This document shows, in pieces, positions 35,101 to 46,659 of a DNA stretch of 64,000 nucleotides (position 1 is its first letter; each line of letters starts with the position of its first letter). The DNA lies in NCBI RefSeq assembly GCF_904849725.1, contig NC_058520.1, positions 319,125,186-319,189,185 on the forward strand. The letters run 5' to 3'. The notes under the pieces are model-generated. The model saw only the letters and a program-made list of their open reading frames with translations, was not told the DNA's origin and searched no databases. The position numbers and the translations under genes were made by a program. This stretch comes from Hordeum vulgare subsp. vulgare. Lineage: Eukaryota > Streptophyta > Magnoliopsida > Poales > Poaceae.

Positions 35101-37255
35101 TAATGACTTCATAATTAATTCATCTAAACTCCAAATTTGATGAATCAAAATCCTAAGTGTTCCTAAAAACGTGGCCTATCAAAATATGTGCATTGCACAT
35201 TTTTCCAAAGAACTTTTTTGTAGTGTTAATATTCAAATTCAAATTTGAATATTTCAAACCCCCACCTTGCAAATTTCTTATAGCATTCAATCAACTCCAA
35301 ATGGCATGATTCAAATTTCTAGGTGATTCCAATATCATGCTCTATCTTCCATCCTAGGTGATCATTTTTTCTCATGCATTGTTTTAGCTAGGCCAAATAT
35401 ATGGGCCCCTTTTTCACTACTTCCTTTTTAGAAAAATCATAGGTAAATAATGCCAACTCCAATTACAATGAAACCACTTCCTAAATGTTTCAAAATCATG
35501 CCCTAATGAATGGATGCATCCACTCATTTTTAGGAAAATATTCTTTGTAAACTTCTTGTGGGGCCAGTGATGCCTCCGTTTTCGCCGTTCCAAAATATTC
35601 GATGATCCAAATCCATTAGAGAAAACTTTAGGATTTTTTCTCATGATCAAAGATGTCCATGGAAAGTAAAAATACTATTTATAGAAAACTATTGTGTCTC
35701 TGCTTGTTGTGTGCCTTCTTGTGGTTGTTCCGACGATAGTTGATGAAGTAGACGATGTGCTCGAAGTTCGACTAGAAACTTGTGAAGAGCTCAAAGACTT
35801 TGCTGAACCCAGCAAGGTGACCCTTGACGATGACTTGAAACCCTTTTTCATGGCATTTAGCACTTACTATGTCGTATTGAATCTTGGTGACTTGGGTGAC
35901 CACTTTTATGGGTTGCCTCCGTTACTTCCTTGTCTATACTTGCATGAGATGACACTACTCGTGCTTAGAGTTTTATTGGCGGGAAATAGGTAGGTTGCAA
36001 TATAGTTGCTATCCAAATGGGTGGGATTATGCATGTGTTGGAAACAATGGTGTTTTAAAAGACCTTTCGAAAAGCCCGTCGGGTGCCACAAATGCCTGAG
36101 GGAGATGGTGATGGGTTTGTCATTACTTTAGAAAAAAGCGGTGTACCAAGACAAGGTGTGTGTGTGTTGTGTGGAAAACGGATTAGATTTAAGATGTGTT
36201 GCACAACGATGATACCCCTTATCGGATGGGGCTTAGTTGATTACTATGGTAGGTACTAGTAGAGAGCCTGCATTACTAGTGGCAGGAGTCATGTGGTCAC
36301 TCTCGATACGAGGTCATGCTAAGGAAGGGCGACCATGTGCTATTTTCACAGACACCGGGCACACCATTGGTCCCTGCAAGAATGATACTTGCGATGTACA
36401 TAATGTAGACTATGTTCCAATGACTGGAATCTTCGTTAGCATCGTCATGGAAAAGGCATTGTTCGGGTACTTACCTCTATTATGAATAATACTGCGAGTC
36501 GTGGATTGCCATGGAAGTTTCTCGAGTCTTGCGGATGAAGTGTGCAACCTCTATAGAGTGTAAAACTATTCGAGTAGTCATGTCCACGGTCATGGGCAGT
36601 TGGTGGTCCTGCTTAGGCTATGTCCAGATGTTTTCACAACTTGGTGTGTGTGCGTGAGAAAGATGATGGTGTAGCTCTAAGTTAAGTTAGATGACTTGGC
36701 ATGATGGGTGAACGTGAGACATTCAACCCTGGTTTATATTGATATCTCTAACTTGTTGATATGGATATTGGTTACCTCGTGATGCATACCTTCATAATAC
36801 ATTGATCATGAGTTGCACTTAAAATTAGCTTTCTGCAATTTACCTATTCGTTCTATATCATGCATTGTTATATCCTTGTTCCACAACTTGGGTTGCTTGC
36901 GAGTACATTCAAAGTACTCATTGGCTTGCCATTGATTATTTTATTGACCACGCATGAGAGAACATGATATTATGTTGAATACCTTGGTGACGTTTGTGCG
37001 AGCTAGGACGCTCCCGAGTCAGAATGCATGTAGAGTTAAAGGCACATGGCATGGGTTCACGCTATTGATGAAGATTTTCCACTGCAAATATACAAAGACA
37101 TGGCCATGAAAGCCATATTCGAGTAAAATAGTATGTCATGGATGTAAGACTTTTGTTATTCAGTTTCTGTGTGTTTGGCTCGTACATTTGGTGATGTCTG
37201 GAATCACTATGCACATCCATTTGGTGATCTCAACTTATGTGTGAGGCTCCACAAA
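32164..37255 (+). repeat. Sukkula-like LTR 2
   Basis: About 5.1 kb including a 160-bp Stowaway MITE. It starts CGTCACACC (TG decayed to CG) and ends just before a diverged PBS at about 37260. It keeps the roughly 360-bp block missing from LTR 1. The middle, 34260-34920, is GC-rich. No gene seen. Confidence 0.78.
33329..33488 (+). mobile_element. Stowaway-type MITE
   Basis: The 160-bp element has terminal inverted repeats CTCCCTCCGTTCC and GGAACGGAGGGAG flanked by TA (33327-33328 and 33489-33490). The corresponding places in LTR 1 (near 26217) and LTR 3 (near 57617) are empty. Stowaway elements are non-autonomous relatives of Tc1/Mariner transposons. Strand is arbitrary. Confidence 0.93.
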
Positions 37256-39221
37256 GAGCTGGTATCCGAGAGAGGTTCACTCTAGGAAGCCCTCAGCTAA
37301 CGTTGATGTTAGTTAGGACAAACTATTTTTTCAAACCTTTCAAACCACTTACAAACCCTCTGTATTTCTCAGCTCTTCTAAATTTTCAAAGGAATCGAAT
37401 GTTTTTGCCTTAGCACTTCCACCCTTATTGTCTTAACTCTCCCCATCGACCCTGTTCAAAACTTGCAAACGGTCGTAGCACCCTTATGCCCGTGATCACT
37501 GGTTTCCTTGATATCCTCGTGGGCAACTTGAAAGGAAGTGACCTTGCCAAATGATCACCCACATATTGGGAGCCAAGGTTGGCAACGCTAGACGAGACAA
37601 CACCAACAGAAGCTACCTTCTCGAGGAATGAGGACATTGAGACTCGGAAGATGGTGACACCCTTGATATTGTCCCATAGTGATGCAACCTTAGCCTACGA
37701 CAATCAGGACATGAGATATCCAAGATCATGATATGTTATACTAATAGAACGACTCCGTCCTTACCATTGTTGTGTTGACAATTGCCGATGGATGGGAACC
37801 TCGCCATTTGGTCCACCTCACCATAATGAGCAGGAAAATGGTTCTCTTCACCCCCTATCTTGGTGTCGATATTGTCATCAACATAACTGACAAGTCAAAA
37901 CTATATCAGGCCTTGTCGGTGTCATTGCATAAAGGATCGTCCACTTGGAACTCTCTATGCTTTGGAAAACAAGAAGACACTCACGGGATTATGATGACAA
38001 CCAAAGACAATGTCGACGACAACCATGAAGAATCACCCAAGTCGTCAACTCACCAGACAAGAAGTTGTCAAGGACTCCCCACGCACAACTAGGATCATTT
38101 GACGAATGACAACAAGAGACATAGAGATACCTAAAGAAGACCCAGAAGACTGAGCGAACTCCTCTCCAAGACATGAAGCAAGCACGACTGTCGAGTCTGA
38201 GAACCACTAGGGTAGGATGAGTCGTGTGTTCCCTATGTGAATTCGAGTCCGTGTGATGGTCCTAATGGAACCATGATGTGTGTTTCGTGATTTTGCTAGT
38301 TTGTGCCTTGATATAAGTCGCACTTTTCCCTAGGCAACAATTGAGCAACTATATCACCTAGCTCATCTTGATGTTGTGTTTGGCCTTTTCGGCACTTTTT
38401 TGATTGCACTTGCACTATACCACCCACACAATCCCCTCTATGCTACTCTTGTGTCTCACGTTTCTCAACAACTGAAGACCCGCAAGACAAGATGCAGCAA
38501 GGATCATCCTCGTTGGGCAACCAACCACTAAAGACTTTGACTACAACCACCACACGCAACCCCATAGAATTATGTTTTTCCCTCGAGTCTAGAAACCCTC
38601 CCTAGACCAACCTAAACGTCACAAGCTTCCCAAGCTCAAACCCCTGGTCACTTTTTTGACACATGGATTTTCCAGAGCACGTGTTGAGCTTCATTAACCC
38701 CTGCTTCACATTAGGTTCATTATGGAATAAGTGATCATAGTGAACAAGTATTCTTCATTCTTAAGCTAGAACTAGAACCTTGATGTCGTAGGAAGGATCG
38801 TTCTAAGGATATACAAATTGTAGACAATGATTTGAGGTGACTATGATAGGTGTCTTGAGGATATGGCTAAGGCTCTTTGGTGGATTCCGACATTTTCGCA
38901 GTGTCGTGTATACTTGTTGGATCAAAAGTTGGTAGAATAGCATAGCTTAATTCTTCTTTGAGTAAGTTGGATTGAGTAGGAGAACTGGGGATCATATGTT
39001 GGAAGTTCTTGGTGTTATAAGAAGTTGAATTTTTCAAGTATTAGCCATGGATTGATGATGTTAGCATAATGACTTGGAGTAACAAGTAGGGTTCCGTTGG
39101 ATATGAGATGTGTATTTAAATAGGCAATGTTAATAGAATGTCGATGATAGATGAGACCACATGGTTCGAAGTAAATTGGATTTAGTCCAATGATCTTGAT
39201 CAGGATACCATGTTTCTCGGT
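37256..39221 (+). other. Sukkula-like internal domain 2, left part
   Basis: It begins with a diverged PBS (TGGTATCCGAG at 37260) and aligns with domain 1 up to 38764. The stretch 38765-39221 has no counterpart in domain 1 and continues after the Cassandra nest at 54535. No coding region seen except the ORF remnant at 38120-38210. Confidence 0.68.
38120..38210 (+). pseudogene. Remnant of the Gypsy A-type extra ORF, domain 2
   Basis: Same acidic stretch and same TGA as in domain 1, ending SENH and TAG. The shared stop shows the frame was already dead before the two domains separated. Confidence 0.58.
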
Positions 39222-39353
39222 TGTGATAGCCTGGCTTATTAGGGATGATAGACTACTCATATCAATAAGGAGTTCCTTCTTTTCCGGGAGCTCATTCAAA
39301 TAGAACTCCCAGGTTAAGCATGCTCGGCTTGGAGCAGTTCAAGGATGTGTGAC
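39222..39353 (+). repeat. Cassandra LTR 1, left half
   Basis: It includes the 5S-like part from about 39286 with an A-box-like GGTTAAGCATGCTCGG. It stops inside the C-box-like GGATGTGTGAC where Gypsy B is inserted. The other half is at 54031-54160. Confidence 0.8.
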
Positions 39354-39858
39354 TGCTGGGGATATACCCCGCGGGTAACCCGGCTTGAAGGATGAACCGG
39401 TCGAGCTTGGTGACTCACTGGTGACCTGGCCAAGCTTGGCGACTCACTTGTGACACGGTAGGCGGGTCAGACGAATGACAAGACAGAAGGCCCAAGGGTC
39501 ATAGTAGGACTCTAAATGTAAACCTACCCCGTCCACCTTTATAAGGAGTGGTAAGGCGCCCCAAGAGGGGCAGATTCACAAGTTAGGTTGAGCCATGACA
39601 AGTTCAAGTCATTAGAGATAGATAGATTAGACACCCTCAAGATTAGACGTTGCGATTCCACACCCTTGTAATCGAGACCATCATCTTCATCAATGAAACA
39701 TAAGCAGGGCGTAGGCTTTTACCTCCAGCGGAGGGGCCGAACCTAGATAAACTCGCGTCTCTCGATTCCGACCAACCCCTCTCAAGCCGTCACATAGTTG
39801 TGATAGCTCCACACCTTAGTCCTTCCACTAGAACATATGACGTGACAAAATCACGACA
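39354..39858 (+). repeat. 5' LTR of Gypsy B
   Basis: 505 bp. It lacks about 115 bp present in the 3' LTR (about 53520-53680). The TATA-like run CTTTATAAGG at 39537-39546 has a counterpart, CTATATAAGG, near 53704. Confidence 0.83.
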
Positions 39859-39860
39859 TT

Positions 39861-39879
39861 TGGCGCCCACCATGGGGCT
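39861..39879 (+). other. Primer-binding site of Gypsy B
   Basis: TGGCGCCCACCATGGGGCT follows the LTR after two bases, a site type common in Triticeae Gypsy elements and different from the Met-type sites elsewhere here. Confidence 0.75.
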
Positions 39880-42800
39880 GATCGCACGGTCGTATTGTGT
39901 TCTTGAATGGATCTCGTTTAGGGATCAAGAAACTCGCGATTAATTGGATGAAGAAAAGAATCGGCACGGAAGGATCTACATTGGTTATGAGTTCATCTAT
40001 CCACATTGAACAAGTTTCAAGGACACATCAAAACACAAAGTCACTGGAAGCGTCGTTTTCTTCTTCTTCTACAGTATGTTCCGCACGCGTATCAAATCCG
40101 AACAGGAGATGTCTGTGCATACAGAAGCGGTGAGATATAATTAGTGGTCTAACTTTGATTAAACCAAAGCCAGGCAGGACACAGACAGCGGCCACTTTGA
40201 TTAGCCATCAAATCAGTTTTAACCAGAGTACGTCACCTAGGGATATGCCACAACAGCGATAGACACGGGCATCAGCCAAAAAACAAAAGAAGTAGGAAAT
40301 CCCGATTTCCTGGAGAGATGCATCTACATGGACTCGGTCTCTCCCTACGCCTTCTGAGCTGGTCTCGAACCGCGGCTTCGCCCGCCTCCCCTCGCCCAGC
40401 CGGCTATGCCTCGCCTCATCACCGTGGCCTTCACCCTGCGCGTCAGCTCCGCTCTGGCCGTCTGCGCCACTCCGGCTGCCCTCGTGCGCTCCTGCGCCCG
40501 GTTCTGCCTCGCCTCACCACCGCAGCCTCGACCCGCTGTGAGCACCTAATACAAACCGGCCTCGACCCACCGTCAGCGCCCACTCCGTCTCGGCTTGCAC
40601 TCCGCTTCAAGCCGCCGCTCTGCCGGCTCACCTCGCCTCCGCCTCCAAATTGCCCTGGCCGAAGCGACCCCGCCTCCGCCTCGCGTTGTTTCGAAGCCGC
40701 CTCCGTAGCTGGGTAAACAACCGTATCCTGAGATGTCGTTTCGTCAACCCGGCGCGTCGCCTTAGCCATGGCTCGCCTCAAGCCAGGCCATTGCACCGCA
40801 ATCTCCCTCACGAACAAAGCAACCGCCCCAGTGGCACGTTCAGCTCTGCTGCTGCTGTGTAGCCTGCTATTTTATCCCATTCATCGTTGCCATGTCTTGT
40901 GTGGGGTCGTTGCGCACAACCAGCATCGTCGTCCTCAGAAGAAAAGAGCCACGCTAGTCCTCATCGATGACGCTGCAATGTCTTCCATTCATGTTCTTCT
41001 CTCCAGACGCGGTCAGTCCTTGGTTCCATCCAGGCGCGGATGTCCTTGATCACACCAGGCGCGTATGTCCAGGCATGGCCAAGATCTTTCCGTACGGAGT
41101 GGCCGGTACGACTCCCCAGCTGCACGGGCTTGTTTTTCGCCTGCTAGTGGATTTTGTCCATGTCTTTGGGCTCACAACGGTCAAAGCTTTCTTCAAATGT
41201 CAACGGAGGTGCGAAAAGAATTTGATGATGAGGATAAAATGCATCTAAATGTCCATACAACAGTCCATCGTCCGGCATTTTTTGGCTACCTTGGAAATTG
41301 GATCAGTGTACAAATACCAGGACGAGTCTCATCAATTGGATATCCCGGTGGATGTTCACATGGATCAGCATCTGTCCAAATAAATCATGTGATATCCATC
41401 CATGTTGTTCTATTAGTACATAGTATTACTTCATTTGAGAATAATTACTCTGTCTACCATATTTTTAAATTGCAGGACAATAGTTCACTACAAAGATGAC
41501 AAAATATTGTGGATATGGAGTTTGCGCCAACAGTATCATGTTCTAAAATCCATCCATGGTGCACTATTCAACGGACACGCACACAAGACGTCATCCCCGC
41601 GGTCCAGTCTACATCAACATACTGGTGTAGTGCTCGCCTATATGAGCCGTCCAATAGATGTGCGCGAGACGCCGCCCCCGCGGTCTGGTCTACGTCGATG
41701 CGCTAGTGTTGTGCTCGCCTATACAAGCCGCCCAACAGACGCACACAAACCACCTCCGCGGTCCGTCTCCTCCAACAACATTGGAGCAAAGGAAAGAATG
41801 ACAGTCATGTCTTACTCAACATCATCAACACACGGACCAGCTCCAACTTGTGTCGTATTTCTCAATGGATAGATGCATTGGCCAATACTATCTACGTCAA
41901 CATATCAAAAGAAATAGGATAGCTTGTCATGAAGAAAACGTTCCTGGTGAAGCTACAATTTGAGCCGGCCATCGTTGAGCCCGTAATTCAAGTCAAGCAA
42001 CAAAGAAAAGGAAAAGTGGCCCTGTAGGAGCCACGAGAGCCGGACTACTTGAGAAAAAGCATGGGCCAAAAGGCATATACACTCAATTTGGCCATGATAT
42101 TTTCCAATGACATATGGTGAGCGCCACCGAGATCACGAGTTCACTATGGCAACTAGAGTTTGGATAAATCCATCATTCAATCATCAACCTTATGCCGGTT
42201 TATGTCACAATCAAGGATGGAGATTCTCAAGCCGCCTCCTTGAGTTGACATAAGACTCAGGGGCTACATAGACATGGCTCGACAGATTCAACCGGGCTGA
42301 ATAATTCAAGAACCCGAGGTCACTATAGGGAAGTTAAGTCGGTCCCGGATGGCTCCTACCTCATTGGAGAAAAGATTTAAGGTTGCCCTGCCTCATTGGT
42401 AGATGATTTAAAAGCCGCCCAAGAGGATGAGCCGCTGCCAAGGAGGTCATTCAAACATGGGTGCTATCAGTACCAAAGAGGATAAGCCGCCATGTTGCGC
42501 TCATTCAAACATGGATACTCGTAAAGAGAAAGAGGACCAAAGTTGCCACGGTACGCGGTTCAAACATAGGCGCCAATATATGGTCATGAACGATAAAAAC
42601 CAGCTTACTTGGGGGCTACTAATCCCCAGGTCGTTTAGCAGTAATAACATTGTCTTCTGCTATATTATGCCCATTTTTCCTTGATCATAGGTCACTTGGG
42701 GGCTTCTGACTCATTGAGTCCCACCTTTACTACCCTCTTGGCTAGTGAAAAATTAACGCATTACAATGGTTATACTGGACTCTATGTTTTGCGACTCTCC

Positions 42801-44805
42801 CATAAGCCCCGTGTACTCTTGGCGAGTCAATCCAATATTGGACCTTGAACTTCCGAAGTTAAAACATTGAGGTTCTTGCGAGAACCAGCATTATGGAAAA
42901 TAGACAAAGCATGGGTTCACTGAACCTGCTTCACTGATGCTTGAATTTGCCTCATCAGCCAGTCTATAAATCTCTTAGGGTATGACAAGAGCCCTACAAG
43001 CCAGTCTACCCATCATGACTCACTGAATCGGCTTATTTATAGAAATTCAATACCCTATATGGTGTTATATTTTTCAGGGAAGGATTCAATATTCTTACTG
43101 GCTCATGGAAAGCACGGTGACTATGAAGCTCATAAGGGTGGATTATATTAAAAGGTAATGCGAAAAGATTTAATATCCATAAAGCTCAGAAGGGCGGCTT
43201 ATACATGCATCATCTTGCATTGCATCATGCATCAGACATACATATCATGCCGGTCTTCAAACCGGGTCATAGCACAAACTTCTGCACAAGGAAATAAATC
43301 CTTGATAGCCAATATGGCTGGATTTTCATCATGGCTTATCATAACCAGTGCTAAATGATTGGTTTTTTAAGTCGGCTCGCAAGAATTGATTATTTTCAAA
43401 GAGCCTCCCTATCACATATAATTCAGGGTCATCTAATTGACCGACTCTTGGGTTTCTTCAACTTGTGCTTTGTAGTAAACTAAAACTCTTATGGATTTCT
43501 CAAACATATATTTGTCGGGTTACATTGCAACTACGGTCAAGGATTTGTTTTATCACAAAGGCATCATCAGCTCATAGAGTGGATAAGATCTTATTCTACA
43601 TTGGAAGCAATAGTCCTGAGTCACTACAGACACGCAACCCGACACTTGGGGCCTAAATTATTCAAATCAAAAATTACATCAAAGTATGAAAGTCCCATGT
43701 CGACGCAAGCATGCACCATGACACTTTGGGGCTAATGCAAACTGCTCATTGAAATCATCACATCAACAACAGACCCGGCTACTTCAAGGAGATAAGATGG
43801 CCCTAGGGGCTACACATTGCTCTTTATTGAAGTATGGATTCAACGAAGAACCGGTTCATCATTTTTATAATGACCCGGCCCTTAGGGGCTACATATTGCT
43901 GCTAAGGGTTACATAATCAGATTTACAAAGTCCGTGCTCATTATTACATAATGACCCGACCCTTGGGGCCTACATCATATGATGTTTTATTTTCAAAGGA
44001 GAAGAACGTGTAAGTCCCGGATCGCCGCAAGAAGACAACCCGACACTTGGGGGATACAACACTCAGTTGTTTTCACAGGTCGTGAGGTTCAAATTGAAAA
44101 CCCGGTCCATCACACACTCATGAGCCGGCCCTTGGGGGCTACACCAGCTGAATCTTTATAAATATAAAACAGTTACAAGTCCGAGGCTGCTGCAAGCAAG
44201 ACAACCCGACAATTGGGGGATACATGGTCAAAGATATTATTACAAACCACCAAGTTATCACGAACTGATAAACTTGGAGCTTGGGGCTACAGGTAATATG
44301 GATATATCAAAAAATTGAAGAGCACTTTCAAGATGTCAATTGCGAGACCAACTCAACATATTTTTATCTAGTTGAAGCATTGAAAGACCGGTTCAACATC
44401 ACATGGATTTATTTTTTCTCAGTAATTTGATCACATCAATTGGATTTCAATTGTTTGATTGGGCATTGCAAAACAATCATGACCCTGCGTTATCAACCAT
44501 AACCCGGCAACTTCGACGATCGCAACCAGTCAAGTTCTAAACATCCTCAAGGCGGAAGTAATCAAAGATCGGTATTTTAAGTCTAATATTTTCATCAAGC
44601 CAAAGCATTGCTGGCCGACTCACTGGCATATGTATTTTATTGCAAAGTACATGTACATGCAACGTGATTGTGAAGACGGCTCGAAGAAACCTGGATTTTT
44701 TAGGAGCCACTTCATTGAAAGAAGATGACCAAGGAGCAAGCCGGTCCCTTAAACATATTTATTATTCTTATTTCAGGAGGTTACCATGAATAAATTCAAG
44801 TTAAC
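39880..44805 (+). other. Interior of Gypsy B without recognisable gag-pol
   Basis: Three zones are visible. 39880-40310 is the leader. 40318-41060 is strikingly GC-rich with CCG-type composition; open frames there are composition-driven and match nothing I know. 42200-44300 is AT-richer and carries a recurring phrase like CTTGGGGGCTAC. No RT, integrase or protease motif was found on either strand. Confidence 0.65.
41598..41775 (+). repeat. Short tandem repeat, period about 80 bp
   Basis: Units beginning CGCGGTC start at 41598, 41679 and 41757; the third is partial. Each includes a TAGTG, GCTCGCCTAT and AGCCG series, diverged by roughly 15-20% by eye. Confidence 0.65.
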
Positions 44806-44816
44806 CTGGGGGCAAA
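44806..44816 (+). other. Polypurine tract of Gypsy B
   Basis: CTGGGGGCAAA directly precedes the 3' LTR start TGTTGGGGATAT at 44817. Confidence 0.7.
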
Positions 44817-44828
44817 TGTTGGGGATAT
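44817..44828 (+). repeat. First 12 bp of the 3' LTR of Gypsy B
   Basis: TGTTGGGGATAT, after which BARE copy 3 is inserted. The LTR resumes at 53414 with the duplicated GATAT. Confidence 0.85.
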
Positions 44829-46638
44829 TGTTGGGGAACGTCGCATGGGAAACAAAAAATTTCCTACGCGCACGAAGACCTATCATGGTGATGTCCATCT
44901 ACGAGAGGGGATGAGTGATCTACGTACCCTTGTAGATCGTAGAGCAAAAGCGTTAGAGAACGCGGTTGATGTAGTGGAACGTCCTCACGTCCCTCGATCC
45001 GCCCCGCGAACAATCCCGCGATCAGTCCCACGATCTAGTACCGAACGGACGGCACCTCCGCGTTCAGCACACGTACAGCTCGACGATGATCTCGGCCTTC
45101 TTGATCCAGCAAGAGAGACGGAGAGGTAGAAGAGTTCTCCGGCAGCGTGACGGCGCTCCGGAGGTTGGTGATGACCTTGTCTCAGCAGGGCTCCGCCCGA
45201 GCTCCGCAAAAACGCGATCTAGAGGAAAAACAGTGGAGGTATGTGGTCGGGCTGCCATGAAAAAGTCGTCTCAAATCAGCCCTAAAACCTCCGTATATAT
45301 AGGTGGGAGGGAGGGGAGGAGGCAGCCTCAAAACCTAAAGGTTTGGCCGAAATTGGAGGTGGAGGAGTCCTACTCCAATCCTACTTGGAGTAGGATTCCA
45401 CCTTCCCACTTGGAAACTCTTTCCACCTTGTGTTTTTTCCTTCTCAAACCTTATGGGCCTTAGTGGGAACTTATTCCAGCCCACTAGGGGCTGGTTTATC
45501 TCTTCCCATAGCCCATGAGACCCCTTGGGGCGTGACACCCCTCCCGATGGTCCCCGACACCCCTCCCGGCACTCCCGGTACACTACCGATGAGCCCGAAA
45601 CTTTTCCGGTAATGCACGAAAACCTTCCGGTAACCAAATGAGGTCATCCTATATATCAATCTTTGTTTCCATACCATTCCGGAAACCCTCGTGACGTCCG
45701 TGATCTCATCCGGGACTCCGAACAACATTCGGTAACCAACCATATAACTCAAATACGCATAAAACAACGTCGAACCTTAAGTGTGCAGACCCTGCGGGTT
45801 CGAGAACTATGTAGACATGACCCGAGAGACTCCTCGGTCAATATCCAATAGCGGGACCTGGATGCCCATATTGGATCCTACATATTCTACGAAGATCTTA
45901 TCGTTTGAACCTCAGTGCCAAGGATTCATATAATCCCGTATGTCATTCCCTTTGTCCTTCGGTATGTTACTTGCCCGAGATTCGATCGTTAGTATCCGCA
46001 TACCTATTTCAATCTCGTTTACCGGCAAGTCTCTTTACTCGTTCCGTAATACAAGATCCCGCAACTTACATTAAGTTACATTGCTTGCAAGGCTTGTGTG
46101 TGATGTTGTATTACCGAGTGGGCCCCGAGATACCTCTCCGTCACACGGAGTGACAAATCCCAGTCTTGATCCATACTAACTCAACGAACACCTTCGGAGA
46201 TACCTGTAGAGCATCTTTATAGTCACCCAGTTACGTTGCGACGTTTGATACACACAAAGCATTCCTCCGGTGTCCGTGAGTTATATGATCTCATGGTCAT
46301 AGGAACAAATACTTGACACGCAGAAAACAGTAGCAACAAAATGACACGATCAACATGCTACGTCTATTAGTTTGGGTCTAGTCCATCACATGATTCTCCT
46401 AATGATGTGATCCCGTTATCAAGTGACAACACTTGCCTATGGCCAGGAAACCTTGACCATCTTTGATCAACGAGCTAGTCAACTAGAGGCTTACTAGGGA
46501 CAGTGTTTTGTCTATGTATCCACACAAGTATTGTGTTTCCAATCAATACAATTATAGCATGGATAATAAACGATTATCATGAACTAAGAAATATAATAAT
46601 AACTAATTTATTATTGCCTCTAGGGCATATTTCCAACA
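44829..46638 (-). repeat. 3' LTR of BARE copy 3
   Basis: Plus strand TGTTGGGGAACG to TTTCCAACA. Nearly identical to 51604-53413. Confidence 0.94.
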
Positions 46639-46654
46639 GTCTCCCACTTGCACT
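46639..46654 (-). other. Polypurine tract of BARE copy 3
   Basis: Minus strand AGTGCAAGTGGGAGAC, intact despite decay of the adjacent coding region. Confidence 0.8.
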
Positions 46655-46659
46655 AGAGT

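Noticed and set aside
40318..41049. Several overlapping frames of 66-132 codons in Gypsy B
   Set aside because: Arg/Pro/Ala-rich translations on both strands with no motif; best explained by GC-rich composition.
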